A DNA stretch of 64,000 nt from Phycisphaeraceae bacterium (GTDB taxonomy: Bacteria > Planctomycetota > Phycisphaerae > Phycisphaerales > UBA1924): positions 117,363 to 181,362 of the forward strand of contig JAJTHN010000019.1 in assembly GCA_021297895.1 (NCBI GenBank), read 5' to 3'. Shown in pieces: positions 1 through 9,464 of the stretch; within the stretch, counting starts at the first letter, position 1; each line of letters begins with the position of its first letter. The notes beneath the pieces are model-generated. The model searched no databases and was not told the origin of the DNA. It saw only the letters and a list, made by a program, of their open reading frames with translations. The translations under genes and the position numbers were made by a program.

Positions 1-445
1 CCAGAGCATGGAGAAGGCCGGCGGCATCCCGACCGTGGCGGAGATCCTGAATCTGGCGGACCGATCGACCGAGAAAGCGATCATGGAAGGCCTGGAGGCG
101 GAGGATCCCGATCTCGTTGAACAGATCCGCAGGCTGATGTTCGTCTTCGAGGACATCAAGATGGTCGATGACAAGGGCATCCAGACGATCCTCAAGGAAC
201 TGGACAACGACGACCTGACGCTCGCGCTCAAGACCGCCAGCGAGGAACTCAAGAGCAAGATCTTCAAGAACATGTCCGAGCGTGCGGCGGCGATGATCGC
301 CGAGAACATGCAGTACATGGGCCCGGTTCGCGTGAGCGATGTGGAGGCCGCCCAGCAGCGGATCGTGGACATCGTGCGTCGTCTGGAGGACAGCGGCGAC
401 ATCATCATCAGCGGCCGCGGCGGAGATTCGGAGTTGCTGGTCTGA
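1..445 (+). CDS. fliG: Flagellar motor switch protein FliG (3' end only)
   Basis: This is the C-terminal 147 codons of FliG; the gene begins before the window. FliG is part of the rotor C-ring and transmits torque from the stator. The visible part includes the EQIRRLMFVFEDI segment of the middle/C-terminal domain, the charged torque helix region and the typical ending DIIISGRGGDSELLV. It stands 54 bases before fliH and heads the flagellar block. The first in-frame Met at base 8 is internal, not the start. Identification is firm from the family-specific ending. Confidence 0.95.
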   Translation, partial: QSMEKAGGIPTVAEILNLADRSTEKAIMEGLEAEDPDLVEQIRRLMFVFEDIKMVDDKGIQTILKELDNDDLTLALKTASEELKSKIFKNMSERAAAMIAENMQYMGPVRVSDVEAAQQRIVDIVRRLEDSGDIIISGRGGDSELLV

Positions 446-499
446 CCCTGATGCAACCGTGCGGCACCCGCCGCGCCCCGCACACTTCCGAGAGCATGC

Positions 500-1435
500 A
501 TGCCCATCGTCCGTGGACAGACCGCAGTCGAGCTCGCCCGTGGGGCGGTGGTTCTGGACCTGGGCGACCTGCGGAGCCAGGGCGATCGCATCATCGCGCA
601 GGCGCGTGAGCGGGCCGCGAAGATCATCGACGATGCGCACCGTGAGCGTGAGCGGATCGTGGCCGATGCGGCGACGATCGGCCGGACCGAGGGCCTCGCC
701 GAGGGCCTTGCGCAGGGGCATCGCGAGGGCGTGCAGCGAGGCGAGGAAGCGGGGCTGAATGAGCGCCGCGAGAATCTGGCGAAGCTCGAGGCGTCGTGGA
801 CCGAGGCGATGGAGCAGTTCACCAGCAGGCGCGAGCGCATGCTCGCCGACGCCCGCCGCGATGTGCTCCGCCTGGCGATCCGCATCGCCGAGAAGGTGAC
901 CAAGCGTGTCGTCGTGGTCGATTCCGGCGTGGTGTCGGCGCAACTCGACGCGGTGCTGTCGCTGGTCATGCGGCCGACGCGGCTGCTGGTGACGATCAAT
1001 CCCCAGGATCGCGAGCTGGCGATGGCGGCGCTGCCGAGTGTGCTGGCGCGGCACGCCGGCAGCGAGCACGTCGAGTTTCTCGATGACGCCCGGCTCGGTC
1101 GCGGCTCGGTGGTGGTCAAGCTCGTCGACACCGCCGATGGCGCCGGAGCCGCGGCGGTGGGAGGCGAGATCGACGCGTCGATCGATGTTCAACTGTCGCG
1201 GATCGCCGATGCGCTCCTGCCCGGCAGACCCGGCGATGACGTGGTCGTTCCCGCTCCGAGGAACCAAGCGGCCGACCAGCCCGGCGACGCGGACGATCTC
1301 GACAACCCCGATGATGCCGACGGCGCCGATGATGACGGCGGGCCGAACGGCGGGAACGGCGGCGGCGATCACGGCGGCGAGCCGCCGCGAAGCGGTTCGA
1401 GCGATTCCACACCGCCGAGCGGGGGTGTGTCATGA
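500..1435 (+). CDS. fliH: Flagellar assembly protein FliH
   Basis: FliH is the cytoplasmic regulator (stator) of the export ATPase FliI. The 311-residue product has a charged helical N-terminal half with GLAEGLAQGHREG-like glycine/glutamate spacing typical of FliH, then a conserved C-terminal domain (about residues 95-240). The last 60 residues are an unusual Asp/Gly/Pro-rich acidic tail (D-D-A-D-G-A-D-D-D and similar) with no counterpart in well-studied FliH. The stop overlaps the fliI start in an ATGA arrangement, which implies translational coupling. A second ATG lies 4 bases upstream in another frame. Confidence 0.88.
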   Translation: MPIVRGQTAVELARGAVVLDLGDLRSQGDRIIAQARERAAKIIDDAHRERERIVADAATIGRTEGLAEGLAQGHREGVQRGEEAGLNERRENLAKLEASWTEAMEQFTSRRERMLADARRDVLRLAIRIAEKVTKRVVVVDSGVVSAQLDAVLSLVMRPTRLLVTINPQDRELAMAALPSVLARHAGSEHVEFLDDARLGRGSVVVKLVDTADGAGAAAVGGEIDASIDVQLSRIADALLPGRPGDDVVVPAPRNQAADQPGDADDLDNPDDADGADDDGGPNGGNGGGDHGGEPPRSGSSDSTPPSGGVS

Positions 1436-2853
1436 GTCTGCTCACCGGCGCGGTTCGGGCGGTCTCGGGCGTGCAGTCCATGCAGGTGACGGGGCGTGTG
1501 GTCGGGCTCCGCGGCATGATGGTGCTGGTGCAGGATCTGCCGTTGCCGGTTGGCTCTCTGGTGTCGCTGCCGCGGGTCTCGCCGGGGGATGTGCACGGGA
1601 TCGAGGGGTGGGTCGACCGTCGCGGCGAGGCGCGGGCGCTCCCGGGCGAGGTGGTGGGGTTTCAGGGGCAGATGACCATGGTGATGATGCTCGGTCAGAC
1701 GACGGGCATCCGTGTGGGCGACCGGGTCATCGGCATGCAGGCCTCGCAGACGGTGCACGTCGGGCCGGGCATGCTCGGGCGAGTGATCGACGGGCTTGGG
1801 CGGCCCATCGACGGCAAGGGCCCGATGCTCGATCTGGTGCCGAGGGAACTTGACCCGCGTCCGGTCTGGGCGATGCGACGCGTGCCGATCACGCGGCCGA
1901 TGCACACGGGCGTGCGGGCGATCGACCTGATGACGACGCTCGGGCGCGGGCAGCGCATGGGCATTTTCGCCGGGCCCGGCGTCGGAAAGAGCACGCTGCT
2001 GGGCTCCATCGCGCGGAACTGCTCGAGCGATGTGAACGTGCTGGCGCTGATCGGCGAACGCGGCCGCGAGGTGAAAGACTTCATCGAGGGCGTGCTGGGG
2101 CCTGAGGGGCTGGCGCGATCGGTGGTGGTGGTGAGCACGGGCGACGAAACGCCGCTGATGCGGATCCGCGCGGCGATGGCCGCGTGCACCGTCGCCGAGT
2201 TCTTCCGCGAGCAGGGCCAGCACGTGATGCTGCTGCTGGACTCGGTCACACGGTTCGCGCACGCGCACCGGCAGATCGGCCTGGCGGTCGGCGAACCGCC
2301 CGCCAGCAAGGGCTACACGCCCGGGGTGTTCGCGGCGCTGGCGAGGCTGCTCGAGCGCGCCGGACAGATCGCGCCCCGCGGCGACCGCAAGGGGACCGAG
2401 CCCGGGAGCATCACCGGCCTCTACACCGTGCTGGTCGAGGGCGACGACATGACCGAGCCCATCGCCGACGCGGCCCGCGGCATTCTCGACGGGCACCTGA
2501 TCCTCTCCCGCGCGCTGGCGCAGCGGGCCCACTTCCCGGCGATCGATGTGCTCGACAGTGTCTCGCGTGTCGCCGATGAAGTCACCGACGAGGAGCACCA
2601 GGTCGCCCGCCGCACGCTCGTCCGCACGTTGGCGATGTATCGAGATGTCGAGGACCTCGTGCAGATCGGTGCGTATGCCAAGGGCGCCAACGCCGAGAAC
2701 GATGTCGCCATCGAGTTCCAAGGGCGCATCAACGAGCTGCTGCGGCAGAGCTCACGCACGCGCGAGGCGTTCGCGCAGAGCAGGACCAGAGCGTTGCGGA
2801 TCGCCAACGAGATCCTCGCGGCGTTGCAGTCGCGTGGACGGAGGGCCGGCTGA
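1432..2853 (+). CDS. fliI: Flagellum-specific ATPase FliI
   Basis: This is the hexameric ATPase that energises the flagellar type III export gate. It is 473 residues long, normal for FliI. Walker A GPGVGKST lies at residues 181-188, followed by the family segments GERGREVKDFIE and the LLLDSVTRFAHAHRQ Walker B region. The C-terminal helical bundle is complete. It overlaps fliH by 4 bases, and its TGA stop shares one base with the fliJ ATG. All ATPase motifs look intact. Confidence 0.96.
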   Translation: MSLLTGAVRAVSGVQSMQVTGRVVGLRGMMVLVQDLPLPVGSLVSLPRVSPGDVHGIEGWVDRRGEARALPGEVVGFQGQMTMVMMLGQTTGIRVGDRVIGMQASQTVHVGPGMLGRVIDGLGRPIDGKGPMLDLVPRELDPRPVWAMRRVPITRPMHTGVRAIDLMTTLGRGQRMGIFAGPGVGKSTLLGSIARNCSSDVNVLALIGERGREVKDFIEGVLGPEGLARSVVVVSTGDETPLMRIRAAMAACTVAEFFREQGQHVMLLLDSVTRFAHAHRQIGLAVGEPPASKGYTPGVFAALARLLERAGQIAPRGDRKGTEPGSITGLYTVLVEGDDMTEPIADAARGILDGHLILSRALAQRAHFPAIDVLDSVSRVADEVTDEEHQVARRTLVRTLAMYRDVEDLVQIGAYAKGANAENDVAIEFQGRINELLRQSSRTREAFAQSRTRALRIANEILAALQSRGRRAG

Positions 2854-3533
2854 TGCCGCGGGTCTTCGTCTTTGAACTTGATCCGGTGATCGAGGTGCGC
2901 AGGCGCGCCGAGCGTGAGCACATGGCCCGCGTCGCCAAGCTCGAGCGCGAGCGGGTGGTTCTTCTCGAGCGCGTGCGCGAGGTGCAGGAGAACATGGCCG
3001 GGGCGCGGGCGTCGCTGGGCGAGTTGCTGGGTGGCCAGGGCACGGGCGATGGCGCGGCGCCGACCCGCGTTTCGGCCGTGAACATGCACGCGGTGAAGAT
3101 GCAGGCGAACGCGTCGCTCCACGGCGTGATCGCGCTTCAGCGCGCGGCGCTGGAACTGGCCGGACTTTCCCGCCGCGTGGAGGCCGCGCGTGCAGAACTG
3201 CTCAAGGCAGCCGTGGCGCGAAAGGCCGTCGAAGAGCTGCGCGAGCGACGATTCGCGATGTGGAAGCGCGAGCAGACGATGAAGGAAGCCATGGAGATGG
3301 ACGATCTGACGGTGATGCGAGGCGCGAGCGTCGGTCGTGAGGTTGAGTCTGGCGGGTCGGTTTCCTCGACGGGTTCTCGGACGTCCGGCGCGTATGGCGC
3401 ATCGCCCGTGTCGCGACGCGGGCCGATGGAACTTGCATCGATGTCGCTTTCGTCTGCAGGCGAGTCCGGCGATGCGCTCGATGGGGGGCTTGACGAGGCT
3501 GGTGGCGACCGTGAAGGTGGAGCGAGCGAATGA
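2853..3533 (+). CDS. fliJ: Flagellar export chaperone/stalk protein FliJ
   Basis: The 226-residue protein has a long charged coiled coil (about residues 10-145) starting with a FELDPVIEVRRR segment, as in FliJ. FliJ is the central stalk of the FliI ring. The Ser/Gly-rich C-terminal 75 residues are longer than in classic FliJ (about 147 residues) and look disordered. Position between fliI and a MotE-like gene supports the call. The start overlaps the fliI stop by one base and the stop overlaps the next ATG (ATGA). Confidence 0.82.
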   Translation: MPRVFVFELDPVIEVRRRAEREHMARVAKLERERVVLLERVREVQENMAGARASLGELLGGQGTGDGAAPTRVSAVNMHAVKMQANASLHGVIALQRAALELAGLSRRVEAARAELLKAAVARKAVEELRERRFAMWKREQTMKEAMEMDDLTVMRGASVGREVESGGSVSSTGSRTSGAYGASPVSRRGPMELASMSLSSAGESGDALDGGLDEAGGDREGGASE

Positions 3534-4258
3534 AGTCAATCTGGATCATCATCTCGACCCTCGCGATCATCAATCTGCTCGGCATCGTGGGCTTTGTCGG
3601 TTGGCTGGTCAACAGCGGACGGCTCGATCAGGATCGCATCGATCGCATCCGCGAAGTGCTCACGGAGCCGATCGCGATGGAGAAGGCACGCCTTGCCGAG
3701 CAGGCGGCCAAGGACGAAGCCAAGGCCAAGGAGGACGCGGAGGCAAAGCGTCGATCGGGCACCCCGGAGTCCGCCGCGGAGGCGATCCGCCGGCATCGTG
3801 ACGAGCTCGAGGCCAAAGAAGCTCTCGTCGCGCGGCTTCGGCAAGAAGTCGCGCAGCTCCAGGCGCAACTGGCGACACAGCGGAGCAAGGTCGACGCGGA
3901 CCGAGTCGCACTGGATGAGCGGGCCAAGGCGCTGGCCGATCGCGAGATGGAGCTCAACAGCAGCCTGCAGAGCGAGCAGTTCAAGACGGCTCTGTCGGCG
4001 CTCGAAGCGCAGAAACCGCCCGCGGCCAAGCAGATCTTGCAGACGCTCATCGACGATCAGCGCAAAGATCAGGCCGTCAGCTACCTTGCCGCGATGGGTG
4101 AACGAGCCAGGACGCGGATCATCGCGGAGTTCATCAAGAGCGACGAGAAGCTGGCAGCGGACTTGCTGGAGAGGCTGCGGACCCGCGGTGTTGACGCCGG
4201 GTCTGCCGCCACCACCGCCAGCGCGGGCGACGGTGGCGGCACGCCGACCGCACCCTGA
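3530..4258 (+). CDS. MotE-like / MgtE-N-domain flagellar membrane protein
   Basis: The 242-residue product has an N-terminal membrane segment (about residues 5-27), a long Ala/Glu/Lys coiled coil (30-145) and a C-terminal MgtE-N-like domain with the sequence AAKQILQTLIDDQRKDQAVSYLAAMG. This is the layout of MotE, a periplasmic chaperone/stator protein described in some bacterial flagellar operons, and of FliG-related MgtE-N proteins. It lies between fliJ and fliK and overlaps fliJ by 4 bases. Assignment to MotE itself is inference; the domain layout is what is visible. Confidence 0.65.
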   Translation: MKSIWIIISTLAIINLLGIVGFVGWLVNSGRLDQDRIDRIREVLTEPIAMEKARLAEQAAKDEAKAKEDAEAKRRSGTPESAAEAIRRHRDELEAKEALVARLRQEVAQLQAQLATQRSKVDADRVALDERAKALADREMELNSSLQSEQFKTALSALEAQKPPAAKQILQTLIDDQRKDQAVSYLAAMGERARTRIIAEFIKSDEKLAADLLERLRTRGVDAGSAATTASAGDGGGTPTAP

Positions 4259-4267
4259 GCCCGAGCC

Positions 4268-6232
4268 ATGGCGGGCGATGCGGCGGTAGTAACTGCTCAC
4301 GCCGCGAGCCGTGGTGCCATGAAGGTCCAGCCAGTTCTTTCCAACCTGGTGCTGCAAGTTGCGGGTGCCTCGCGGCCGGTCTCGACGAACGCCGGACCCA
4401 GCACCAAGTCGCCGCGTCCAAGCCCCGATCCGCTCTCCGAGCGAAGCGAACAAGCGAAGATCAGGCCGCGAGAGAACACGAAGCGGGCACCTCGCGCTGC
4501 CGATGACCCTGTCGGTTTCGCCGCGTCGCTCAGGCGAACGCAGGATCAGGCAGACGGTGCATCTCAAGATTCGGATCCATCTTCATCGTCCGAGCGATCG
4601 GCCGCTGAGGCGACCGCCCGCGGGGGAGATGCAAAGACATACGGGCGCGATGGCGAGTCCGCGAAGCCCCAAACGAAAGCGGGAGTGCCGAAGTCGCTGA
4701 CCAGCGGCGCGGGCCACGTCGCAGCGAACAGCGATACGACCGGTGCCGAATCACTGGCTACAGACAGCGCACAAGCTGGCGGAGATGTGCCCCAAGTCCG
4801 GCTCGATCCTGAGGCGCCGCTGGCGCAGATCTTCGGGATGCCTGCAGCGCCGAACGCAAGTGTGGCGATCGATCAGGCGAGTGAGTCGGCGTTGATGCCC
4901 ACAGCCGATGGAATGCCTTCCGCGGCCGTCCCTGGCGGACCGTTCGTGGACAGTGCCCGCAATTCGGTCGTCGAAGCCCGTTCCGCCCAAGCCGGCGTGC
5001 AGCCGATGCAGGCCGCCGTGGCTTCCGATCCGGCTTCAACTGTCAGCGTCGAGCGCGTGGTGTACGAGCGACCGTTGACGATCACCGCGCTGAACGAACT
5101 TCTGGCTCGGCTTGATCCGACGCTCGCGCGAGCGGGAATTGCAGCGTCGGTTTCCCAAGGTGCCCCCGCCACCGGCCGCGCCGACGCTCGGAGCTTTGCC
5201 ACGCTTCGCGAAGCACGTTCGGCGGGTGCGGGCGTTGACTCGCGCGAGGTCGCCGCGGGCGCAACGACCCTGCCCGGAGGCCAGGGGGCCGCGGCTCCGG
5301 TCGCCGGCGATGGCATCGCGGGTGACCTGCCGCGATCGACCTCGGGCGACGCGAGCGGCCCGGTTCGCGGCCGCGCATCGGTCGGCAACTCCGACGCGGA
5401 GCAAGACGCAATGCCCTCGAGCGAACGCCTCGCGATCTCCGCAAGGGCACGCGAGAGCGCAACTCACGGAACCCCAGCTTCGATCAACCCATCCGGTTCC
5501 AACGCGGTCGCGCCATCAGTTTCATCAAGCGGTGACCGAACGGATCCCGGCGTGCGTGCGGTGCCGACGGTCGGCCTAGTCGGGGCCCGAGTCGCTGCCG
5601 GCACCCGCGCTTCGTCCAGCTCGCCAGCAGGCCCCGCGCTCCCCGCGACGCTCGATGCGCAGGTCACGCGCGGCGTGAGCGCACTGCTTGCCCAGGGACC
5701 CGGCAGCATCACGCTGCGCATGGTCCCGGAGGATCTTGGGCAACTTCGCGTTCACATGACCATGAAGGAAGGCTCGCTCAGCCTCCGGTTCGAGACCGGT
5801 AACGGGGCGGCACGGGAGTTGCTTGACTCTGCCGTCGCGGACCTCCGCTCCACGCTGGAGGCTCGCGGACTGAGTGTCGAAAGGCTCAGCGTGACGATCG
5901 ATCCATCGCTGGCTGAGCCGGCGAGCGCCCGGACCCATATGGGCACCGATCGTACGAATGACGCTGATACTCGCGAACGCCTCGGCTCGCAGGATGCGGG
6001 CGGGCAGGATCTCGCGGGCGGAGGCTCGGATCGTGGCGGAGCCGGGCAGGATGCCCGCGACTTCGCCGGGGCATTCCGGGGCAACTCGGCAGGCCCGATC
6101 GCCGCGGCGGGCACGGATGCCCGAAGCGACGAAGTCCCGACGCGGAGCGTCGGAAACGGACAGGTGACAATCGAGTTCGAGCCCGGTGGAACCGGAGGCA
6201 TCGGACGAGCGCGGATCGACGGCGTGCTGTAG
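4268..6232 (+). CDS. fliK: Flagellar hook-length control protein FliK
   Basis: FliK is a secreted molecular ruler that stops hook growth and switches export specificity. The 654-residue protein is long and low-complexity (Ala/Ser/Gly/Asp) over its first 460 residues. The conserved FliK C-terminal domain follows, with GPGSITLRMVPEDLGQLRV and ELLDSAVADLRSTLEARGL near residues 475-545. The start is uncertain: ATG 4268 lies nine bases after the previous stop, and ATG 4319, 17 codons further on, begins a more typical N-terminus. The tail after the FliK domain is Gly/Asp-rich. Confidence 0.85.
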   Translation: MAGDAAVVTAHAASRGAMKVQPVLSNLVLQVAGASRPVSTNAGPSTKSPRPSPDPLSERSEQAKIRPRENTKRAPRAADDPVGFAASLRRTQDQADGASQDSDPSSSSERSAAEATARGGDAKTYGRDGESAKPQTKAGVPKSLTSGAGHVAANSDTTGAESLATDSAQAGGDVPQVRLDPEAPLAQIFGMPAAPNASVAIDQASESALMPTADGMPSAAVPGGPFVDSARNSVVEARSAQAGVQPMQAAVASDPASTVSVERVVYERPLTITALNELLARLDPTLARAGIAASVSQGAPATGRADARSFATLREARSAGAGVDSREVAAGATTLPGGQGAAAPVAGDGIAGDLPRSTSGDASGPVRGRASVGNSDAEQDAMPSSERLAISARARESATHGTPASINPSGSNAVAPSVSSSGDRTDPGVRAVPTVGLVGARVAAGTRASSSSPAGPALPATLDAQVTRGVSALLAQGPGSITLRMVPEDLGQLRVHMTMKEGSLSLRFETGNGAARELLDSAVADLRSTLEARGLSVERLSVTIDPSLAEPASARTHMGTDRTNDADTRERLGSQDAGGQDLAGGGSDRGGAGQDARDFAGAFRGNSAGPIAAAGTDARSDEVPTRSVGNGQVTIEFEPGGTGGIGRARIDGVL

Positions 6233-6308
6233 CCCGCCCGCCGGCCGGCGCAGTGAGTCCGCACGTGCTTGAGTTGCGGCGTGCTTGCACGCCGGGATCG
6301 GAGTGTCC

Positions 6309-6941
6309 ATGTCCACGGTTGCCCAGACAGGTTCGACCGCACCAGCGACAACCCAGCCGCGGAACGCCTTCTCCACGCTCTCAAGCGAGGAGTTCGTGCG
6401 CATCATGTTCTCCGAACTGGCCAACCAGGATCCGCTCAAGCCCAACGACTCATCGCAGGTTCTCGAGCAGATGTCACAGATCCGCTCGATCGAATCCGAC
6501 ATGCAGCTGCAGGAGAATCTCAAGTCGCTGGTCTCACAGAATCAGTTCGCCAGCGCGGGCAGCATGCTCGGTGCGTACATCTCGGGTCTGTCGGACGCGA
6601 ATCGGCGAGTCGAAGGCCAGGTGCTGAGCATCAGCCGCACCAAGGACGGACCGGTGCTGAACCTGACGACCGGCGCGCGCGTTCCGTTCGCACAGGTTGA
6701 CGAGGTGATCGACCCGCGCGACCTTGCGCCCAATCCGGGCGGCGGCACAGGAACACCGCCGAATCCGAACGGCGGTCTGCCGACGGTCCCGCCGCCGCAG
6801 GCGACCACTGAGCCGGCGCCGACGCCGAATCCCGCGAATGCCGCGACGGACCCCGCGAGCCTGATCGGGTCCGCGACGCAGCAGGCTACGAGCAAACTGA
6901 ACTCGGTGATCACGCAGTCTCTTAACGCTCTTGCAAACTGA
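6309..6941 (+). CDS. flgD: Flagellar hook capping protein FlgD
   Basis: FlgD forms the temporary cap under which hook subunits assemble. The N-terminal region (about residues 20-110) shows the FlgD pattern F-V-R-I-M-F-S-E-L-A-N-Q-D-P-L-K-P and a Q-M-S-Q-I-R-S-I-E segment. The remainder is Pro/Gly-rich and lacks an obvious FlgD Tudor/Fn3 C-terminal domain. The protein is about 210 residues. ATG 6309 is preferred over upstream in-frame alternatives because the conserved N-terminus begins there. Confidence 0.85.
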   Translation: MSTVAQTGSTAPATTQPRNAFSTLSSEEFVRIMFSELANQDPLKPNDSSQVLEQMSQIRSIESDMQLQENLKSLVSQNQFASAGSMLGAYISGLSDANRRVEGQVLSISRTKDGPVLNLTTGARVPFAQVDEVIDPRDLAPNPGGGTGTPPNPNGGLPTVPPPQATTEPAPTPNPANAATDPASLIGSATQQATSKLNSVITQSLNALAN

Positions 6942-6987
6942 CGCTCCGTCCGGTCCGAATCTCTCCGTCTTTCTGCGGGTGCGCACC

Positions 6988-7518
6988 ATGACCATCAACG
7001 CTTCGGACATGCTCCGCAAACTCGGCTCGGGCGTCACCCCCGCGGGCACGACGCGGCCGGCTGGTGATGTCTCTGGCGAGTTCGCCAGACTGCTCGACTC
7101 CGCCCGCAAGGGTGAACTGAGCACCAGGGAGCCGGTGACGATTTCGCCGAGGGTCGAAGTGGAACTCTCGCAGGATCAACTCACGCGACTCGCCGATGCC
7201 GCCGACCGCGCCCGCGCTTCGGGACTCAAGAACGCGCTTGTACTCATCGACGGTCAGGCGCTGACGATGGACGTCGCGCAGCGCACGATCACCGGCGTCT
7301 TTGATGCCTCACGCGGCCAGGCCGCGGCGATCGACGGGGTCGTCGGTGCCTCCGCTCCCGGCGAGGGCGCCGGCAGCGCGGCGATCCCAGTGCCCGGCGG
7401 AGGTCTGATCGGCAACTCGTCGCTCACCGCCCTTCTGGAGGGCCTTGCGCAGGTCAGCAAGAGCGCCGACGAAACCCAGCGAGATCAGGCTGACACCCGC
7501 GGCTCCAGCGCCGCCTGA
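6988..7518 (+). CDS. Flagellar operon protein, TIGR02530 type
   Basis: The 176-residue protein matches the small flagellar operon protein family found between flgD and flgE in many bacteria. The signature is a helical segment L-S-Q-D-Q-L-T-R-L-A-D-A-A-D-R-A followed by ALVLIDGQALTMDVAQRTI. The biochemical role is not established; location suggests a part in hook assembly. The ATG at 6988 is preferred to the upstream TTG at 6931, which would overlap flgD. The C-terminal 70 residues are less conserved and Gly/Ser-rich. Confidence 0.75.
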   Translation: MTINASDMLRKLGSGVTPAGTTRPAGDVSGEFARLLDSARKGELSTREPVTISPRVEVELSQDQLTRLADAADRARASGLKNALVLIDGQALTMDVAQRTITGVFDASRGQAAAIDGVVGASAPGEGAGSAAIPVPGGGLIGNSSLTALLEGLAQVSKSADETQRDQADTRGSSAA

Positions 7519-7590
7519 CGACCGCACCGCGACGACCAACCGCCACAGACGACGGCTCCACGACGATCTCCGTACACAGGGAACTGATCC

Positions 7591-9309
7591 ATGGCTTCAA
7601 CGATCGCAATGTTCACCGGGCTCTCCGGCCTGAACGCCAACGCCCGCAACCTCGACGTCATCGGCAACAACATCGCCAACGTCAACACGACCGCGTACAA
7701 GAGCAACCGCATGCTCTTTGCCAGCCAGTTCTCGCGCAACCTGTCCCTGGGAACGGAGCCCAGCGAGAACACGGGCGGCTCGAACCCGGCCCAGATCGGC
7801 CTGGGCGTCACCATCGCCGGCACACAGCGGAACTTCAACACCGGCTCGCTCGCCGCGACCGGCGACCAGCGCGACCTGGCGATCGAGGGTGATGGGTTCT
7901 TCGTCGTCCAGCGCGGCGATCAGCGGTTCTTCACCCGCGCCGGTGCATTCAGGCAGAATGCGGTCAACGACGTCGTCACCGTCACGGGCGAGCGGCTCTA
8001 CGGATACGGCGTTGACGAGAACTTCTCGCTCATCTCCGGCACCCTTGTGCCGTTGAACATCCCCGTGGGCCAGATGCGACTGGCCGAGCCGACACGCGAA
8101 GTCCGCTTCACCGGGAACCTCAACGCCGGCGGCCTGCTGCCGACCCGCTCGACAAACATCGCGACCGCCGCGCTCACGGAGGTCTCCGCCGGCAACCCCG
8201 CGATCACCGCGGCGACGCTGATGACCGACATCGATAACCCCGCCATCGCCGGCTCCCAGTCGCTCTTCAGCGTCGGTCAGTTCATCGAGATCAACGGCGC
8301 GCAGAAGGGCGGCAAGGTGCTCCCGACGTCGCGCTTTGAGATCACCGCGACGACAACCGTTGCAGACTATCTGACGTTCCTCAATCGCGTCCTAGGGATC
8401 GAGAATACCGCGTCGACGAACCCCGACGGCTCCACGCCCGGCGCTCAGGTCAGCGCAGGCGGCGCGATCGTGATCCGCTCGAACATCGGCACGCAGAACG
8501 ATATCGTGCTCGAACAGGCCAACATCCGGCAACTCACCAGCACCGGCGCGCTTGTCGGTTCGCCCCTGACGACGACCAAGTCTCAGGCCGCCGACGGCGA
8601 GAGCGTGCGCACCACCTTCGTCGTTTACGACTCCCTCGGTACCGGCGTCTCCGTTGATGTCACCATGGTTCTGGACTCGCGCGACAGCACGGGCACAACC
8701 TGGCGCTACTTCGTCAACAGTGCCGATGACACCGACATCGACCTTCGCGTCGCCACCGGCACGATTCAGTTCGATACCAACGGCCAGCGGCTCAACAACC
8801 TGCCGATCAACGTGACGATCGATCGCCTGGCCACCGGCGCCGACACGCCTCTGTCGTTCAACCTGAACTTCAACACGACCGGCTCGAACATCACCGCCCT
8901 GACCGACAGCCGTTCCACGCTCGCGGCGACCTTCCAGGATGGCACGCCCATCGGCACGCTGACGAGCTACTCCGTCGGACAGGATGGCGTGATCACCGGC
9001 GCGTTCACGAACGGTCAGACCCGCACCGTGGGGCAGGTCGCGCTGGCGAAGTTCTCCAATCCCGAAGGGCTCGTCGACATCGGCAACAACCTTTTCCAGG
9101 TTGGTCCGGCTTCCGGAGTTCCCGTCGTCGCCGCACCGACGACCCTCGGCGCCGGCCGCATCGTCGGCGGCTCCCTCGAGCAGTCCAACGTCGACCTCGC
9201 CGGCGAGTTCATCAACCTCATTCAGGCGAGCACCGGCTACTCGGCCTCCAGCCGCGTGATCTCGACGACCGACCAGTTGCTCCAGCAGCTGCTGGCGCTG
9301 GGCCGATAA
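7591..9309 (+). CDS. flgE: Flagellar hook protein FlgE
   Basis: This is the structural subunit of the hook. At 572 residues it is a long FlgE. The N-terminal rod/hook motif LDVIGNNIANVNTTAYKS (about residues 21-38), the GDGFFVV segment (about residue 98) and the C-terminal SNVDLAGEFINLIQASTGY motif are all present. The middle carries the variable D1/D2 domains. Start ATG 7591 gives the canonical start before the NNIAN motif. It follows the TIGR02530-type gene by 72 bases. Confidence 0.94.
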   Translation: MASTIAMFTGLSGLNANARNLDVIGNNIANVNTTAYKSNRMLFASQFSRNLSLGTEPSENTGGSNPAQIGLGVTIAGTQRNFNTGSLAATGDQRDLAIEGDGFFVVQRGDQRFFTRAGAFRQNAVNDVVTVTGERLYGYGVDENFSLISGTLVPLNIPVGQMRLAEPTREVRFTGNLNAGGLLPTRSTNIATAALTEVSAGNPAITAATLMTDIDNPAIAGSQSLFSVGQFIEINGAQKGGKVLPTSRFEITATTTVADYLTFLNRVLGIENTASTNPDGSTPGAQVSAGGAIVIRSNIGTQNDIVLEQANIRQLTSTGALVGSPLTTTKSQAADGESVRTTFVVYDSLGTGVSVDVTMVLDSRDSTGTTWRYFVNSADDTDIDLRVATGTIQFDTNGQRLNNLPINVTIDRLATGADTPLSFNLNFNTTGSNITALTDSRSTLAATFQDGTPIGTLTSYSVGQDGVITGAFTNGQTRTVGQVALAKFSNPEGLVDIGNNLFQVGPASGVPVVAAPTTLGAGRIVGGSLEQSNVDLAGEFINLIQASTGYSASSRVISTTDQLLQQLLALGR

Positions 9310-9464
9310 CCCGCGCAATCCTTCCCGAGACCTTCGTAGACCGCAGCGGCACGTCCGCGAACACGCTCCGCTCGCGTGCGTGGTCAAGTTGCGTTCCCGG
9401 GCCGTCGATAGCCCTCTGTGGGTGCACGGGCACCCGGGCATCATCAGACGCGACGGAGCGCACC

